A DNA stretch of 44,701 bases. Source: Marinosulfonomonas sp. (GTDB taxonomy: Bacteria; Pseudomonadota; Alphaproteobacteria; Rhodobacterales; Rhodobacteraceae). The position numbers were made by a program, and so were the translations under genes. The notes under the pieces were generated by a model. It made no database searches. It was not told the origin of the DNA and saw only the letters and a program-made list of their open reading frames with translations. This document shows, piece by piece, positions 8,768 to 17,744 of the stretch. Each line of letters starts with the position of its first letter. The first letter of the stretch is position 1. The stretch spans positions 1-44,701 of the forward strand of contig WFNH01000103.1 of assembly GCA_015488685.1 (NCBI GenBank), given 5' to 3'.

Positions 8768-9258
8768 TCCGGCCTTTTGTGCCCTACCCCGACAAGCGGT
8801 TGAAAACGGTTTGCGAACCGGTGGATGCGGTGACGGATCAGGTGCGCGGTATCTGGGCGGATATGGTTGAAACCATGGATGCGATGCCCGGCGTGGGCCT
8901 CGCCGCGCCACAGATCGGGGTGATGTTGCGCCTTGCGGTGGTGGATTGTTCCGAGGAACGCGGGCAGGCAATCTTGCTGGCCAACCCCGAGGTGATACAT
9001 GCCTCGGCCAAGCTGCGCGAACATGAAGAGGCAAGCCCGAACCTGCCCGGTGTGTCGGCTGTGATCAAACGGCCCCGCGCGGTGACAGTGCGGTTTTTGA
9101 ACGCGGCTGGTCAGGTCGAGGAAAAGGATTTCGTCGGGCTGTGGGCCACAAGTGTTCAGCACCAGATTGATCACCTGAACGGGCGGATGTATTTTGACAA
9201 CCTGTCCAAAGTGAAACGCGATATGCTGCTGCGCAAGGCGCGGAAAGGGGTGCGATGA
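8764..9258 (+). CDS. Peptide deformylase paralogue with altered active site
   Basis: The 164-residue protein aligns along its whole length with the upstream deformylase. Motif 1 is intact (GVGLAAPQ). In motif 2 EEGCLSIP has become EEASPNLP, so the metal-binding cysteine is Ser91. In motif 3 HEIDH has become HQIDH: both metal histidines (133, 137) remain but the catalytic glutamate is Gln134. Loss of both residues should abolish ordinary deformylase chemistry. The frame is open, codon use is normal, and it overlaps both def (ATGA) and fmt (ATGA), so it is a kept gene and not debris. It may be a regulatory or scaffold pseudoenzyme; that role is inference. Confidence 0.92.
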   Translation: MIRPFVPYPDKRLKTVCEPVDAVTDQVRGIWADMVETMDAMPGVGLAAPQIGVMLRLAVVDCSEERGQAILLANPEVIHASAKLREHEEASPNLPGVSAVIKRPRAVTVRFLNAAGQVEEKDFVGLWATSVQHQIDHLNGRMYFDNLSKVKRDMLLRKARKGVR

Positions 9259-10154
9259 AAGTTGTATTCATGGGCACACCGGATTTTTCCGTGCCGGTGC
9301 TTGAAGCGCTGGTTGAAGCAGGGCACGAAGTGCTGTGCGTATATTGCCAGCCGCCACGTCCGGCGGGGCGCGGCAAGAAGGACCGGCCCAGTCCGGTGCA
9401 GGCAAAAGCCGAGGAACTGGGCCTGCCGGTGCGCTTTCCCAAGTCGCTGAAAGGCGAAGCGGAACAGGCGGAATTCGCTGCGTTAGAGCCTGATATTGCC
9501 GTTGTGGTGGCCTATGGGCTGATCCTGCCGCAAGCAGTGCTGGATGCACCCGCAAAGGGCTGTTTGAACATCCACGCGTCCCTGTTGCCACGCTGGCGCG
9601 GTGCTGCGCCAATCCATCGGGCGATCATGGCAGGGGATGCGGAAACCGGCGTTTGCATTATGCAGATGGAGGCGGGACTGGACACAGGGCCGGTGTTGCT
9701 GCGCAAGGCGGTGCCGATCGGGGCCGAGGAAACCACAGCAGAATTGCACGACCGCCTGTCGGCGCTGGGCGCTGGAGCAATCGTCGAAACATTGGCAAAT
9801 CTGGGCGGGTTAGAGCCTGTTTCGCAACCCGAAGAAGGCGTGACCTATGCCAAGAAGATCGATAAAGCCGAGGCGCGGGTGGACTGGACCAAGCCGGCGG
9901 TCGAAGTGGATCGGCTGATCCGCGGGCTGTCGCCCTTTCCGGGTGCGTGGTGCGAAGTCGAGGGCGAGCGCCTGAAACTGCTGCGCAGCCGTGTGGTTGA
10001 AGGCAAGGGCTCGGCTGGTCAGGTGCTGGGTGGTTTGCGGATTGCTTGCGGCGATGGCGCGGTCGAGATTTTGCAGGCCCAGCGGCAGGGGAAACGGCCA
10101 ATGGAGGCCGAAGAATTGCTGCGCGGGTTTGAATTGCCAGAACAGTTGCTCTAG
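9255..10154 (+). CDS. fmt: Methionyl-tRNA formyltransferase
   Basis: Fmt formylates Met-tRNA(fMet) with 10-formyl-THF, the step that deformylase later reverses on proteins. The 299-residue protein begins [17 protein letters not shown], has N105 and H107 in the motif [18 protein letters not shown], and D143 in GLDTGP. The C-terminal tRNA-binding domain follows from about residue 205. The start overlaps the preceding gene by four bases, so translation is probably coupled. Confidence 0.97.
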   Translation: MKVVFMGTPDFSVPVLEALVEAGHEVLCVYCQPPRPAGRGKKDRPSPVQAKAEELGLPVRFPKSLKGEAEQAEFAALEPDIAVVVAYGLILPQAVLDAPAKGCLNIHASLLPRWRGAAPIHRAIMAGDAETGVCIMQMEAGLDTGPVLLRKAVPIGAEETTAELHDRLSALGAGAIVETLANLGGLEPVSQPEEGVTYAKKIDKAEARVDWTKPAVEVDRLIRGLSPFPGAWCEVEGERLKLLRSRVVEGKGSAGQVLGGLRIACGDGAVEILQAQRQGKRPMEAEELLRGFELPEQLL

Positions 10155-10159
10155 CGGGT

Positions 10160-10187
10160 TTGAAAACGCGCCAACGCTCCCTATATT
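10160..10187 (+). promoter_or_regulatory. Sigma-70-type promoter for the small membrane gene
   Basis: TTGAAA at 10160-10165, a 16-base spacer and TATATT at 10182-10187 give five of six matches to each consensus box. Transcription would be expected to begin about seven bases after the -10 box, which is the A of the ATG at 10194. No Shine-Dalgarno sequence fits between box and start codon. Confidence 0.6.
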
Positions 10188-10193
10188 AAACTT

Positions 10194-10430
10194 ATGCCAG
10201 TTATTTTTCTGATCATAATCGGTGCCGCTGCGGGGTTCATTGCCACGCGGATGATGCGTATGGAAACGGATGTTGTCACCACCGTTGCCATCGGCATTTT
10301 CGGAGCACTTATCGGGGGCATTGCCCTGCGGGTGTTGCTGATGCTGACCAGTATCGCCTTTGGCTTTGTCGGGGCGATTCTGGGGGCGGTGGTGCTGATC
10401 TGGGCTTACCGGACGTATTTCCAAAAATAG
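10194..10430 (+). CDS. Small three-TM membrane protein, GlsB/YeaQ-like
   Basis: The 78-residue protein is almost wholly hydrophobic, with likely TM helices at about residues 2-19, 27-45 and 48-71 and glycine-rich turns (IIGAAAGFIA, GALIGGIA, GAILGAVV). Size and glycine pattern resemble the GlsB/YeaQ/YmgE small membrane family, but I am not sure of membership. It sits 39 bases after fmt with its own strong promoter and no ribosome binding site, so the mRNA is probably leaderless. It converges with rnhA, whose stop is only three bases away. Confidence 0.75.
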   Translation: MPVIFLIIIGAAAGFIATRMMRMETDVVTTVAIGIFGALIGGIALRVLLMLTSIAFGFVGAILGAVVLIWAYRTYFQK

Positions 10431-10433
10431 ACC

Positions 10434-10901
10434 CTAATCCGCGTCTTTTTGCGGCTTAAACGGTTCCATCCCACGACGGGCCAATTCGTCCGCACGTTCG
10501 TTTTCAGGATGCCCCGCGTGCCCCTTGACCCATTCCCATGTCACGTTATGACGCGCTTGCGCCTCGTCAATACGCTGCCACAGTTCGACGTTTTTCACCG
10601 GCTTTTTGTTCGAGGTGCGCCAGCCGTTGCGCTTCCAGCCGTGGATCCAGGATGTCACGCCGTTTTTCACATAGGCACTGTCGGTGATGATGGTCAGGGT
10701 TGAGGGCCGCTCAAGCGTTTCCAGCACATGAATAGCCGCCAGCAATTCCATGCGGTTGTTGGTTGTGTCAGCCTCGCCGCCGCACAGCTCGCGTTCCTTC
10801 AGCACCTTGTCGCCATTGCGGGCAATCAACAGCGCGCCCCAGCCCCCGGGGCCGGGATTGCCAGAGCAAGCTCCGTCGGTATAAGCGAATAGGTCAGGCA
10901 T
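10434..10901 (-). CDS. rnhA: Ribonuclease HI
   Basis: RNase HI cuts the RNA strand of RNA-DNA hybrids. The 155-residue protein has the full DEDD set: D9 in [12 protein letters not shown]52 in [11 protein letters not shown]74 in ITDSAYV and D138 in [10 protein letters not shown]. The basic handle segment [18 protein letters not shown] is present. It is the last gene of the minus operon ispH, lysE-like, methyltransferase, rnhA, and its start overlaps the methyltransferase end by eight bases. Confidence 0.97.
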   Translation of the reverse strand: MPDLFAYTDGACSGNPGPGGWGALLIARNGDKVLKERELCGGEADTTNNRMELLAAIHVLETLERPSTLTIITDSAYVKNGVTSWIHGWKRNGWRTSNKKPVKNVELWQRIDEAQARHNVTWEWVKGHAGHPENERADELARRGMEPFKPQKDAD

Positions 10902-11496
10902 GAGCAGTCAGCACCATAAATGTTTCGATCCCGCCGGCCAAGCCAGCGCCATTACCACGCCGGGTTTGATTGACGGTGAACCCCGCCGCCGCAGCCAACC
11001 CCGTCAATTCGTTCTGGGTGTAATAGGTATAGAACCGGCCCAGCCGGTCGCGACCTTCGCCTGTGCCCAGCTTCATGCCAAGGCTCAAGGCGCCGCCCGG
11101 ACGCAAGGCCCGATGGATGCGTGCCAGATGCGCGGGGAATTCTGTGCGCGGCGCGTGCAGTAGGCTGAAGTTGGCCCAGACACCATCATATTTGTCCACG
11201 GCATCCAGTGCATCAAAGTGTTCGATACGGACCTCGATACCATAGCGCTCAAGCGCCAGATCGGCCATTTCCGGGGTGGCGTCGGTGGCATCAACCTTGA
11301 AACCTGCATCCTTGAACGTTGCCGCCCAATGACCCGGTCCGCAGCCAAGATCGAGGATACGCCCGCCGTCGGGAACAAGCGCCAGAAAACCGGTCATATC
11401 CAGATCCTGTTCGACGTTCTTTTTTCGGGCAAACCCGTTGGCATAATCATGCGCGGCCTTCGAATAGGCGGCAATAGTGGTGGTGTCGCTGCTCAT
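10894..11496 (-). CDS. Class I SAM-dependent methyltransferase
   Basis: The 200-residue protein has the SAM-binding motif [12 protein letters not shown] near residue 46 and the acidic post-II residue in [10 protein letters not shown], typical of Methyltransf_11/25 enzymes that act on small molecules. The [11 protein letters not shown] segment is the usual post-motif III strand. The substrate is unknown. It overlaps both the LysE-type gene upstream and rnhA downstream, so it is part of a tightly packed operon. Confidence 0.9.
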   Translation of the reverse strand: MSSDTTTIAAYSKAAHDYANGFARKKNVEQDLDMTGFLALVPDGGRILDLGCGPGHWAATFKDAGFKVDATDATPEMADLALERYGIEVRIEHFDALDAVDKYDGVWANFSLLHAPRTEFPAHLARIHRALRPGGALSLGMKLGTGEGRDRLGRFYTYYTQNELTGLAAAAGFTVNQTRRGNGAGLAGGIETFMVLTAHA

Positions 11497-12107
11497 GCTT
11501 GTTCAAACGCCAGTTTCAGGCCTAGTCCGGCAAAGGTGGCGGCAAATCCGCGTCGCATCCATTTCAGAACGCGGGGGCTGGACAGAACGCGGTCACGGGC
11601 TGTGGCGGCGAACAGGCCGTATAACACGAATACGACAAAGGTCATCACCATGAACACGATACCCAGGACAAGCATTTCAAAAGCCGCGCTTTCGGGGTTG
11701 CCAGACAGGAATTGTGGCAGGAAGGCAAGAAAGAAAAGCGACAGTTTTGGGTTTAGCACGTTGATCAGCATTCCGCGCAGGGCGATTTTTCCAAGGGTGC
11801 GGGATTTTACCTTTTGATTGACGCTCATCGTTCCTGCCTCGCGCAGGGTTTGCCATGCCATGTAAAGCAGAAAAGCAACGCCTGCGAATTTCACCAGTTG
11901 GAAGGCAACGGCAGATGTGTGCAGCAATGCGGCAAGCCCGAGGATTGCGGCAGACATCGCCGGAACAATCCCGAAGGTGCAGCCAAACGCAGCCGCGATG
12001 GCCGCCCGACTGCCAAGGCCAATGCCCGTGGCGAGCGTATAGATCACGCCGGTTCCGGGGATCAGGACCACGGCCAGCGCGGTCAGCAGAAATTCGACCG
12101 AGATCAT
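11493..12107 (-). CDS. LysE/RhtB family amino acid exporter
   Basis: The 204-residue protein is an inner-membrane exporter with about six TM helices. The family signature near the N terminus is present ([20 protein letters not shown]), as is the [15 protein letters not shown] segment after helix 3. Members export lysine, threonine, homoserine lactone or similar compounds; the substrate cannot be set from sequence. It overlaps ispH upstream and the methyltransferase downstream by four bases each. Confidence 0.92.
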   Translation of the reverse strand: MISVEFLLTALAVVLIPGTGVIYTLATGIGLGSRAAIAAAFGCTFGIVPAMSAAILGLAALLHTSAVAFQLVKFAGVAFLLYMAWQTLREAGTMSVNQKVKSRTLGKIALRGMLINVLNPKLSLFFLAFLPQFLSGNPESAAFEMLVLGIVFMVMTFVVFVLYGLFAATARDRVLSSPRVLKWMRRGFAATFAGLGLKLAFEQA

Positions 12108-13060
12108 GTCGTGTCTCCTTCCCGCAAAATGCGTGGCACTTTGAATTCGACGTGTTCCTTGGCGGTTTCCACCGTTTTGACGGTCACGTCATAACGGGTG
12201 CGAAAGGCGTCTATCACCTCGTCCACCAGAACTTCGGGGGCCGAGGCACCGGCGGCGAGGCCCAGTGATTTGATCCCGTCCAATGCGCGCCAGTCGATAT
12301 CGCGGGCGCGCTGCACCAGTTGCGAATAGTTACAGCCTGCTGCCGCGCCCACCTCGACCAGACGGCGGGTGTTGGATGAATTCGGCGCGCCAATTACAAG
12401 GATGGCGTCGGATTTGGCGGCAATTTCCTTGACCGCCTCTTGGCGGTTGGTGGTGGCGTAACAGATGTCTTCCTTGTGGGGACCGATGATGGCGGGAAAC
12501 CGGGCCTGAAGGGCCGCGACAATTTCGGCGGTGTCGTCGATGGAAAGGGTGGTCTGGGTGATATAGGCCAGCTTGTTCGCATCGCGCACATCCAGTTTGG
12601 CAACGTCTTCGGCGGTTTCAACCAGCAGAACCTCGCCCGCCGGTAGCTGGCCCATCGTGCCCACCGTTTCGGGGTGGCCCTCATGGCCGATCATTACCAT
12701 TTGCAGGCCGTTTTCATTGTGCCGCTCGGCCTCGATATGCACCTTGCTGACCAGCGGGCAGGTGGCATCGACATAGGTCATATTGCGCATCCGCGCTGCG
12801 TTAGGGACGGATTTTGGCACACCGTGGGCGGAAAAGATCACCGGGCGGTCATCGGGGCACTCATCCAGTTCCTCGACAAACACGGCCCCCTTTTCGCGCA
12901 ACCCGTCCACCACGAATTTGTTATGCACGATTTCGTGGCGCACATAAACGGGCGCCCCCCATTTGGCGATTGCCTGCTCGACAATCTTGATGGCGCGCAC
13001 GACACCGGCGCAAAAACCGCGCGGGGCGGCAAGGTAAAGGGTTAGCGGTGGTTTTGTCAT
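12104..13060 (-). CDS. ispH: 4-hydroxy-3-methylbut-2-enyl diphosphate reductase
   Basis: IspH is the last enzyme of the MEP isoprenoid pathway and uses a 4Fe-4S cluster to make IPP and DMAPP. The 318-residue protein has the three cluster cysteines C17 (PRGFCAGV), C101 (VDATCPLV) and C200 ([11 protein letters not shown]), the SAHG motif with H79, and the TQTTLS segment. It is first in the operon with a LysE-type exporter, a methyltransferase and rnhA. The pairing of ispH with rnhA is seen in other alphaproteobacteria. Confidence 0.97.
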   Translation of the reverse strand: MTKPPLTLYLAAPRGFCAGVVRAIKIVEQAIAKWGAPVYVRHEIVHNKFVVDGLREKGAVFVEELDECPDDRPVIFSAHGVPKSVPNAARMRNMTYVDATCPLVSKVHIEAERHNENGLQMVMIGHEGHPETVGTMGQLPAGEVLLVETAEDVAKLDVRDANKLAYITQTTLSIDDTAEIVAALQARFPAIIGPHKEDICYATTNRQEAVKEIAAKSDAILVIGAPNSSNTRRLVEVGAAAGCNYSQLVQRARDIDWRALDGIKSLGLAAGASAPEVLVDEVIDAFRTRYDVTVKTVETAKEHVEFKVPRILREGDTT

Positions 13061-13120
13061 ATCGGCCCTGTTGCGGTTGGCATAGAATTAGGGCGTGCAA
13101 AGGGCGGCGTCCAGCCCCGC

Positions 13121-13153
13121 AAAGGAAAAAGCCGGAGCATCTGCCCCGGCTTT
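13121..13153 (-). terminator. Intrinsic terminator after the NYN gene
   Basis: An 8-bp perfect stem (AAAGCCGG / CCGGCTTT, 13128-13135 and 13146-13153) with a 10-base loop lies just beyond the stop at 13159. Read on the minus strand the second arm runs into TTTTTCCTTT, a good U tract. Confidence 0.8.
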
Positions 13154-13158
13154 CCAGA

Positions 13159-13731
13159 TTAATCGACAGCTTCTTCAGCTGCTACGGGTGTATGAACAGG
13201 TTCCCGTGGTGGACGACCGATCACGTCGCGCAATTCGTCAAGCTCGATGAAATTATCGACCTGGCGGCGCAGTTCGTCGGCAATCATTGGCGGCTGCGAA
13301 CGGATGGTCGAAACCACCGAAACACGCACGCCCTGACGTTGCAGGCTTTCCACCAGTGGACGGAAATCCCCATCGCCCGAGAAGATCACCATGTGATCAA
13401 CATGCGGGGCCAGTTCCATCGCGTTGACAGCCAGTTCGATATCCATGTTGCCCTTGACCTTACGGCGGCCCATGGAATCAGTGTATTCCTTGGCCGGTTT
13501 GGTCACCATAGTGAAGCCGTTGTAATGCAGCCAGTCGACCAAGGGGCGAATCGGTGAATATTCGTCGTTTTCCAGCAGTGCAGTATAATAAAATGCCCGC
13601 AACATTTTTCCACGACGCATGAATTCCTGCCTAAGCAGTTTATAGTCGATGTCGAACCCCAGCGATTTTGCCGCTGCATACAAGTTCGAGCCATCGATGA
13701 ACAGCGCCAGCCGTTCGTCTCTGTAGAACAT
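13159..13731 (-). CDS. NYN domain (LabA/DUF88-like) protein
   Basis: NYN domains share the PIN/FLAP nuclease fold and are thought to act on RNA. The 190-residue protein has the acidic residues expected for the metal site: D in LFIDGSNLYAA near the N terminus, D in KGNMDIELAVNAM, and two in FSGDGDF. The start at 13731 has AAGGA seven bases upstream; an upstream start at 13815 adds 28 residues with no family match. The C terminus after about residue 165 is polar and probably disordered. It is divergent from folK and has its own terminator. The substrate is unknown. Confidence 0.9.
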   Translation of the reverse strand: MFYRDERLALFIDGSNLYAAAKSLGFDIDYKLLRQEFMRRGKMLRAFYYTALLENDEYSPIRPLVDWLHYNGFTMVTKPAKEYTDSMGRRKVKGNMDIELAVNAMELAPHVDHMVIFSGDGDFRPLVESLQRQGVRVSVVSTIRSQPPMIADELRRQVDNFIELDELRDVIGRPPREPVHTPVAAEEAVD

Positions 13732-13824
13732 AAAATTTTCCTTCCGGTAGTCGGTTTCGACTTCGTTTCCGTGAGTGAGTGTGGTTACTGTTAAAATATG
13801 CGAAACCGCACTCATCTTTAAGGA

Positions 13825-14421
13825 TTGTTACAAATCTTGCAACCCTTTGGGCAGAAAAACGAACCAATATCGGCGATAATCGGCCTTGGGGCGAATTTGC
13901 CGTCAATAACGGGCGGGCCGGAGGTAACTTTGCGTTGGGCGCTGTCCTTGCTAAAAAGCAAGGATACTCGTGTCGGAATTGTAAGCCGGCTTTATGAAAC
14001 CCCTTGTTTTCCTGAAAATTCCGGCCCCGACTATGTGAATGCTGTGGCAATTCTGACGACGCGGCTTTCGGCGCCGGGCTTATTGTCACGGTTACATGAA
14101 ATTGAAGCCGAATTGGGCCGCGAACGAGTGGTCAGGTGGGGGCAACGAACTCTGGACCTTGATTTGCTGGCGTATGGAGAGGTGATTCGGCCTGATCCGG
14201 CGACATTCCGGCATTGGATGAATCTGCCATTGGGCGAACAGTTGAAAGCGGCGCCGGAACAATTGATCCTGCCCCATCCGCGTATTCAGGACCGTGCCTT
14301 TGTGTTGGTTCCACTGGCGGAAATTGCACCGGACTGGCGGCATCCTGTGTTGGGGCGCACGGCCAGCCAGATGCGCGATGAACTGGACCCGATGGATGCT
14401 GCGCAGATAAAACCGTTATAA
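13825..14421 (+). CDS. folK: 2-amino-4-hydroxy-6-hydroxymethyldihydropteridine pyrophosphokinase
   Basis: FolK transfers pyrophosphate to the pterin precursor in folate synthesis. The protein has the early strand and loop IIGLGANLPS, the motif RWGQRTLDLDLLAYG with the two metal-binding aspartates, and the LPHPRIQDRAFVLVPLAEIAP signature. No ATG or GTG lies upstream in frame before the first strand; the candidates are TTG at 13825 and TTG at 13837. AAGGA at 13820-13824 touches the first and is 12 bases from the second, so the second is slightly more plausible. Length is 194-198 residues. Starting on TTG may limit expression. Confidence 0.93.
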   Translation: MLQILQPFGQKNEPISAIIGLGANLPSITGGPEVTLRWALSLLKSKDTRVGIVSRLYETPCFPENSGPDYVNAVAILTTRLSAPGLLSRLHEIEAELGRERVVRWGQRTLDLDLLAYGEVIRPDPATFRHWMNLPLGEQLKAAPEQLILPHPRIQDRAFVLVPLAEIAPDWRHPVLGRTASQMRDELDPMDAAQIKPL

Positions 14422-14438
14422 AGATGCTGATTCAATAC

Positions 14439-14467
14439 TTGTCATCAAGGAATAAAGCCCCTAAATA
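14439..14467 (+). promoter_or_regulatory. Candidate promoter for rpoZ-rsh
   Basis: TTGTCA at 14439-14444 and TAAATA at 14462-14467 are 17 bases apart, 43 bases before the rpoZ ATG. The -35 box is good (5 of 6), the -10 box weak (3 of 6). Confidence 0.35.
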
Positions 14468-14509
14468 GCACCTTCTAACACCCCGAAGTCGATATTCAGG
14501 AGTCGCCCT

Positions 14510-14863
14510 ATGGCCCGCGTTACGGTTGAAGATTGCGTTGATAAGGTACCAAATCGTTTTGATCTGGTCATGCTTGCTGCCCACCGTGCGCGTGAAATCG
14601 CGTCGGGCGCCGAACTGACTGTGGATCGCGACAACGATAAGAACCCTGTTGTTGCCCTGCGTGAAATCGCCGAAGAAACCCAATCGGTCGAGGAACTACG
14701 CGAACGGATGATCGAAAGCCAGCAAACCCAGATCGAGGTGGACGAACCGGAGGAAGATGCCATGGCACTTTTGATGGGCGCCGAGGCAGACAAGCCGGCA
14801 GAAGACGACATGTCGGAAGAAAAACTGCTGCGGGCATTGATGGAAGCACAGGGGCGGCCATAA
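14510..14863 (+). CDS. rpoZ: RNA polymerase omega subunit
   Basis: Omega helps beta-prime fold and joins RNA polymerase; in proteobacteria it also forms part of a ppGpp site. The 117-residue protein begins [28 protein letters not shown], the conserved omega core, and has the ALREIAEE helix. The tail from about residue 75 is acidic and variable. The stop is 25 bases before rsh, the usual rpoZ-spoT pairing, so the ppGpp enzyme and its polymerase target share a transcript. Confidence 0.96.
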   Translation: MARVTVEDCVDKVPNRFDLVMLAAHRAREIASGAELTVDRDNDKNPVVALREIAEETQSVEELRERMIESQQTQIEVDEPEEDAMALLMGAEADKPAEDDMSEEKLLRALMEAQGRP

Positions 14864-14888
14864 CCCCCTGCAATAAGGCGCGGACCGG

Positions 14889-17018
14889 ATGCCGGAAAAG
14901 ATCACAGTAGACGATCTGATCGCGCTTGTTCGCAGCTATAACCCTAAGACAAACGAACCGCTGATCCGCGAGGCTTTTGCCTATGGGCAAGCAATGCACG
15001 AAGGGCAGTTCCGCCATTCCGGCGAGCCGTATTTCACCCATCCGGTGGCCGTAGCGGCGATTCTGACCCAGCAGCGGCTGGATGATGCGACGATCATCAC
15101 CGCCCTGTTGCACGACACCATCGAAGACACCAAATCCACCTATACCGAGGTCGAGCAGAAATTCGGCAAGGAGATTGCCGAGTTGGTCGATGGTGTGACC
15201 AAGCTGACAAATCTACAGCTATCCTCGACCCAGACCAAACAGGCAGAAAATTTCCGCAAGCTGTTCATGGCGATGTCCAAGGATCTGCGCGTCATTCTGG
15301 TAAAGCTGGCCGACCGCCTGCACAACATGCGCACGATCAAATCCATGCGCCCCGACAAACAGGTGCAAAAAGCCCGCGAAACGATGGACATCTACGCGCC
15401 GCTTGCCGGTCGCATGGGGATGCAGTGGATGCGCGAGGAACTGGAAGATCTGGCCTTTTCGGTGCTGAACCCCGAGGCCCGCAATTCCATCATGCGCCGC
15501 TTCATCACGCTGCAAAAGGAAAGCGGCGATGTGATCAAGAAGATCACAGACGACATCCGCATCGAGTTGGACAAGGTCGGGATCAAGGCCGAGGTACTGG
15601 GCCGTGCCAAGAAACCCTATTCAATCTGGCGCAAGATGGAAGAAAAGGGGCAGGGGTTTTCTCGCCTGTCCGACATTTACGGATTTCGGGTGATCACCAA
15701 CACCGAGTGCGATTGCTACCGTGTTCTAGGGGCGATCCATCAGCGGTGGCGCGCGGTGCCGGGCCGGTTCAAGGATTACATCAGCCAACCCAAATCGAAC
15801 GGTTACCGGTCCATTCATACCACGGTTTCGGGCCGTGACGGCAAGCGGGTTGAAGTGCAGATACGCACCCAGCAAATGCATGATGTGGCGGAATCCGGCG
15901 TGGCGGCGCATTGGTCCTATCGCGACGGGGTGCGCTCGGAAAACCCCTTTGCGGTGGACCCTGCGAAATGGGTGGCAGGGCTGACCGAACGGCTGGATGC
16001 CTCCGAGGACCACGACGAATTTCTGGAACATGTAAAGCTGGAAATGTACTCGGATCAGGTGTTCTGTTTCACCCCCAAAGGCGAGGTTGTGAAACTGCCA
16101 CGCGGGGCGACACCGCTGGATTTTGCCTATGCGATCCACACGCGGATTGGGGATTCTTGCGTCGGGGCGCGGGTGGATGGCATTCGTGTGCCGCTGTGGA
16201 CACGGCTAAAGAACGGCCAATCGGTCGAGATTATGACAGCCGAAGGCCAGCGCCCACAGGCAACCTGGATTGACATTGCGGTGACGGGGCGAGCGAAATC
16301 GGCAATCCGCAAGTCCCTGCGTTCCGAGGACCGCGAGCGGTTTATCAAACTGGGTCGCGAACTGGCCCGCGTTGCGTTTGAACATGTTGGCAAAAAAGCA
16401 ACTGATAAGGCATTGGAAACCGCAGCCAAACGCATGGGGCTGGTTGATGCCGACGAGTTGTTGGCACTGCTGGGCAGCGCCGAGATGAACGCGCGGGATG
16501 TGGTCGATGGACTATATCCCGAATTGGCGACCCATACCGGTGACGAAGTGGAACTGACCCGCGCGGTTGTCGGGTTGGAGCAGGACCAGACGTTCGAGCG
16601 CGCCGCCTGTTGTCAGCCGGTTCCAGGCGAACGGATTGTCGGCATCAGTTATCGGGGCAAAGGTGTGGTGGTTCACGCTATCGACTGCCCTGTTCTTTCC
16701 GAGTTCGAGGATCAGAACGACCGCTGGGTTGACCTGCATTGGCACAGCGGCAAACACCCTGCGGGGCACACGGTCAGCTTTATGATGACCATTTCAAACG
16801 ATGCTGGCGTGCTGGGACGAATTTGCACATTGATCGGCGAGCAAAAGGCCAATATTGCGGACTTGGTTTTTCTGGACCGGAAACCCGATTTTTACCGAAT
16901 TCTGATTGATGTGGACTTGAGGGATGTCGAGCATCTGCATACGGTAATGACTGCACTGGAAGCTGACAGTGATGTCGCTGCGTTGGAACGATATCGGGAC
17001 CCAGCCCGCAAGCCCTGA
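14889..17018 (+). CDS. rsh: Bifunctional (p)ppGpp synthetase/hydrolase Rsh
   Basis: Rsh makes and degrades (p)ppGpp, the stringent response alarmone. The 709-residue protein has all domains: HD hydrolase at about 30-180 with H75-D76 and E79-D80 in LLHDTIED; synthetase at about 240-350 with YGFRVI and the RFKDYISQPKSNGYRSIHT motif; TGS at about 395-455; and a C-terminal ACT domain from about 630. The RxKD form of the synthetase motif is the one associated with bifunctional enzymes. An intact HD motif predicts hydrolase activity too. It is the only RelA/SpoT homologue in the window, the usual state in alphaproteobacteria. Confidence 0.97.
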   Translation: MPEKITVDDLIALVRSYNPKTNEPLIREAFAYGQAMHEGQFRHSGEPYFTHPVAVAAILTQQRLDDATIITALLHDTIEDTKSTYTEVEQKFGKEIAELVDGVTKLTNLQLSSTQTKQAENFRKLFMAMSKDLRVILVKLADRLHNMRTIKSMRPDKQVQKARETMDIYAPLAGRMGMQWMREELEDLAFSVLNPEARNSIMRRFITLQKESGDVIKKITDDIRIELDKVGIKAEVLGRAKKPYSIWRKMEEKGQGFSRLSDIYGFRVITNTECDCYRVLGAIHQRWRAVPGRFKDYISQPKSNGYRSIHTTVSGRDGKRVEVQIRTQQMHDVAESGVAAHWSYRDGVRSENPFAVDPAKWVAGLTERLDASEDHDEFLEHVKLEMYSDQVFCFTPKGEVVKLPRGATPLDFAYAIHTRIGDSCVGARVDGIRVPLWTRLKNGQSVEIMTAEGQRPQATWIDIAVTGRAKSAIRKSLRSEDRERFIKLGRELARVAFEHVGKKATDKALETAAKRMGLVDADELLALLGSAEMNARDVVDGLYPELATHTGDEVELTRAVVGLEQDQTFERAACCQPVPGERIVGISYRGKGVVVHAIDCPVLSEFEDQNDRWVDLHWHSGKHPAGHTVSFMMTISNDAGVLGRICTLIGEQKANIADLVFLDRKPDFYRILIDVDLRDVEHLHTVMTALEADSDVAALERYRDPARKP

Positions 17019-17053
17019 CAGGGCCGTTATTTAGAGAGTAGAGGACAACCAGT

Positions 17054-17704
17054 TTGGTTTTTAAACGCCGCGATAAAAGGCCCTTTCTGCAGGTGCTTTG
17101 GGAACTGATCTGGCCAAAAGGCGGCTGGGTGCGGGCGTTTCATTACGTCAAACACCGTGTCCGCCGCCTGCCAGACCCGCCGCATCGTATTGCACGCGGT
17201 GTGCTTGCTGGCGTAATGGTCAGCTTTACACCACTGTTTGGATTCCATTTTGTCCTTGCGGCGTTGCTTGCGCTAATCATTCAAGGCAATGTTATTGCTG
17301 CAATTTTGGCAACGTTTTTTGGAAATCCACTAACTTTTCCCTTTATAGCTGTCGCTGGTTTGAAACTTGGTCACTGGATATTGGGGACGCATTACGACGA
17401 AGGTGTGAACCATTCGCTAATGGCGACCTTTGGCGGTGCTTGGGATGACCTAAAGCATAATTTCTGGGCTATGTTCACTGATCAGGTCGCGGAGTGGGGC
17501 AATCTTAGCAGCTTTTATCACGAAATATTCCTGCCCTATCTGGTGGGCGGTCTGATCCTTGGGCCGATTGCCGGTGTAATCTGCTATTATCTGAGTGTGC
17601 CGGTGATTTCTGCATATCAGAACCGCCGCAAAGGGCGCTTGAAAGCGAAACTTGCAGAAATTCGCGAAAAGAAGGCAAAGAAGGCTGACGAGGATGGCGA
17701 ATAG
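17054..17704 (+). CDS. DUF2062 membrane protein
   Basis: The 216-residue protein has a basic N terminus, then the DUF2062 core: PHRIARGVLAGVMVSFTPLFGFHF and the FFGNPLTFPF loop between two TM helices, and a third TM segment near residues 165-190. The C terminus is lysine-rich. The molecular function of the family is not known. The start is TTG at 17054 with AGAGGA about nine bases upstream; no ATG or GTG precedes the conserved part. It lies between rsh and pdxJ on the same strand. Confidence 0.88.
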   Translation: MVFKRRDKRPFLQVLWELIWPKGGWVRAFHYVKHRVRRLPDPPHRIARGVLAGVMVSFTPLFGFHFVLAALLALIIQGNVIAAILATFFGNPLTFPFIAVAGLKLGHWILGTHYDEGVNHSLMATFGGAWDDLKHNFWAMFTDQVAEWGNLSSFYHEIFLPYLVGGLILGPIAGVICYYLSVPVISAYQNRRKGRLKAKLAEIREKKAKKADEDGE

Positions 17705-17744
17705 GTCTAGGCTTTAGAAATCGAGACACAAAGGGGCCAATTCA

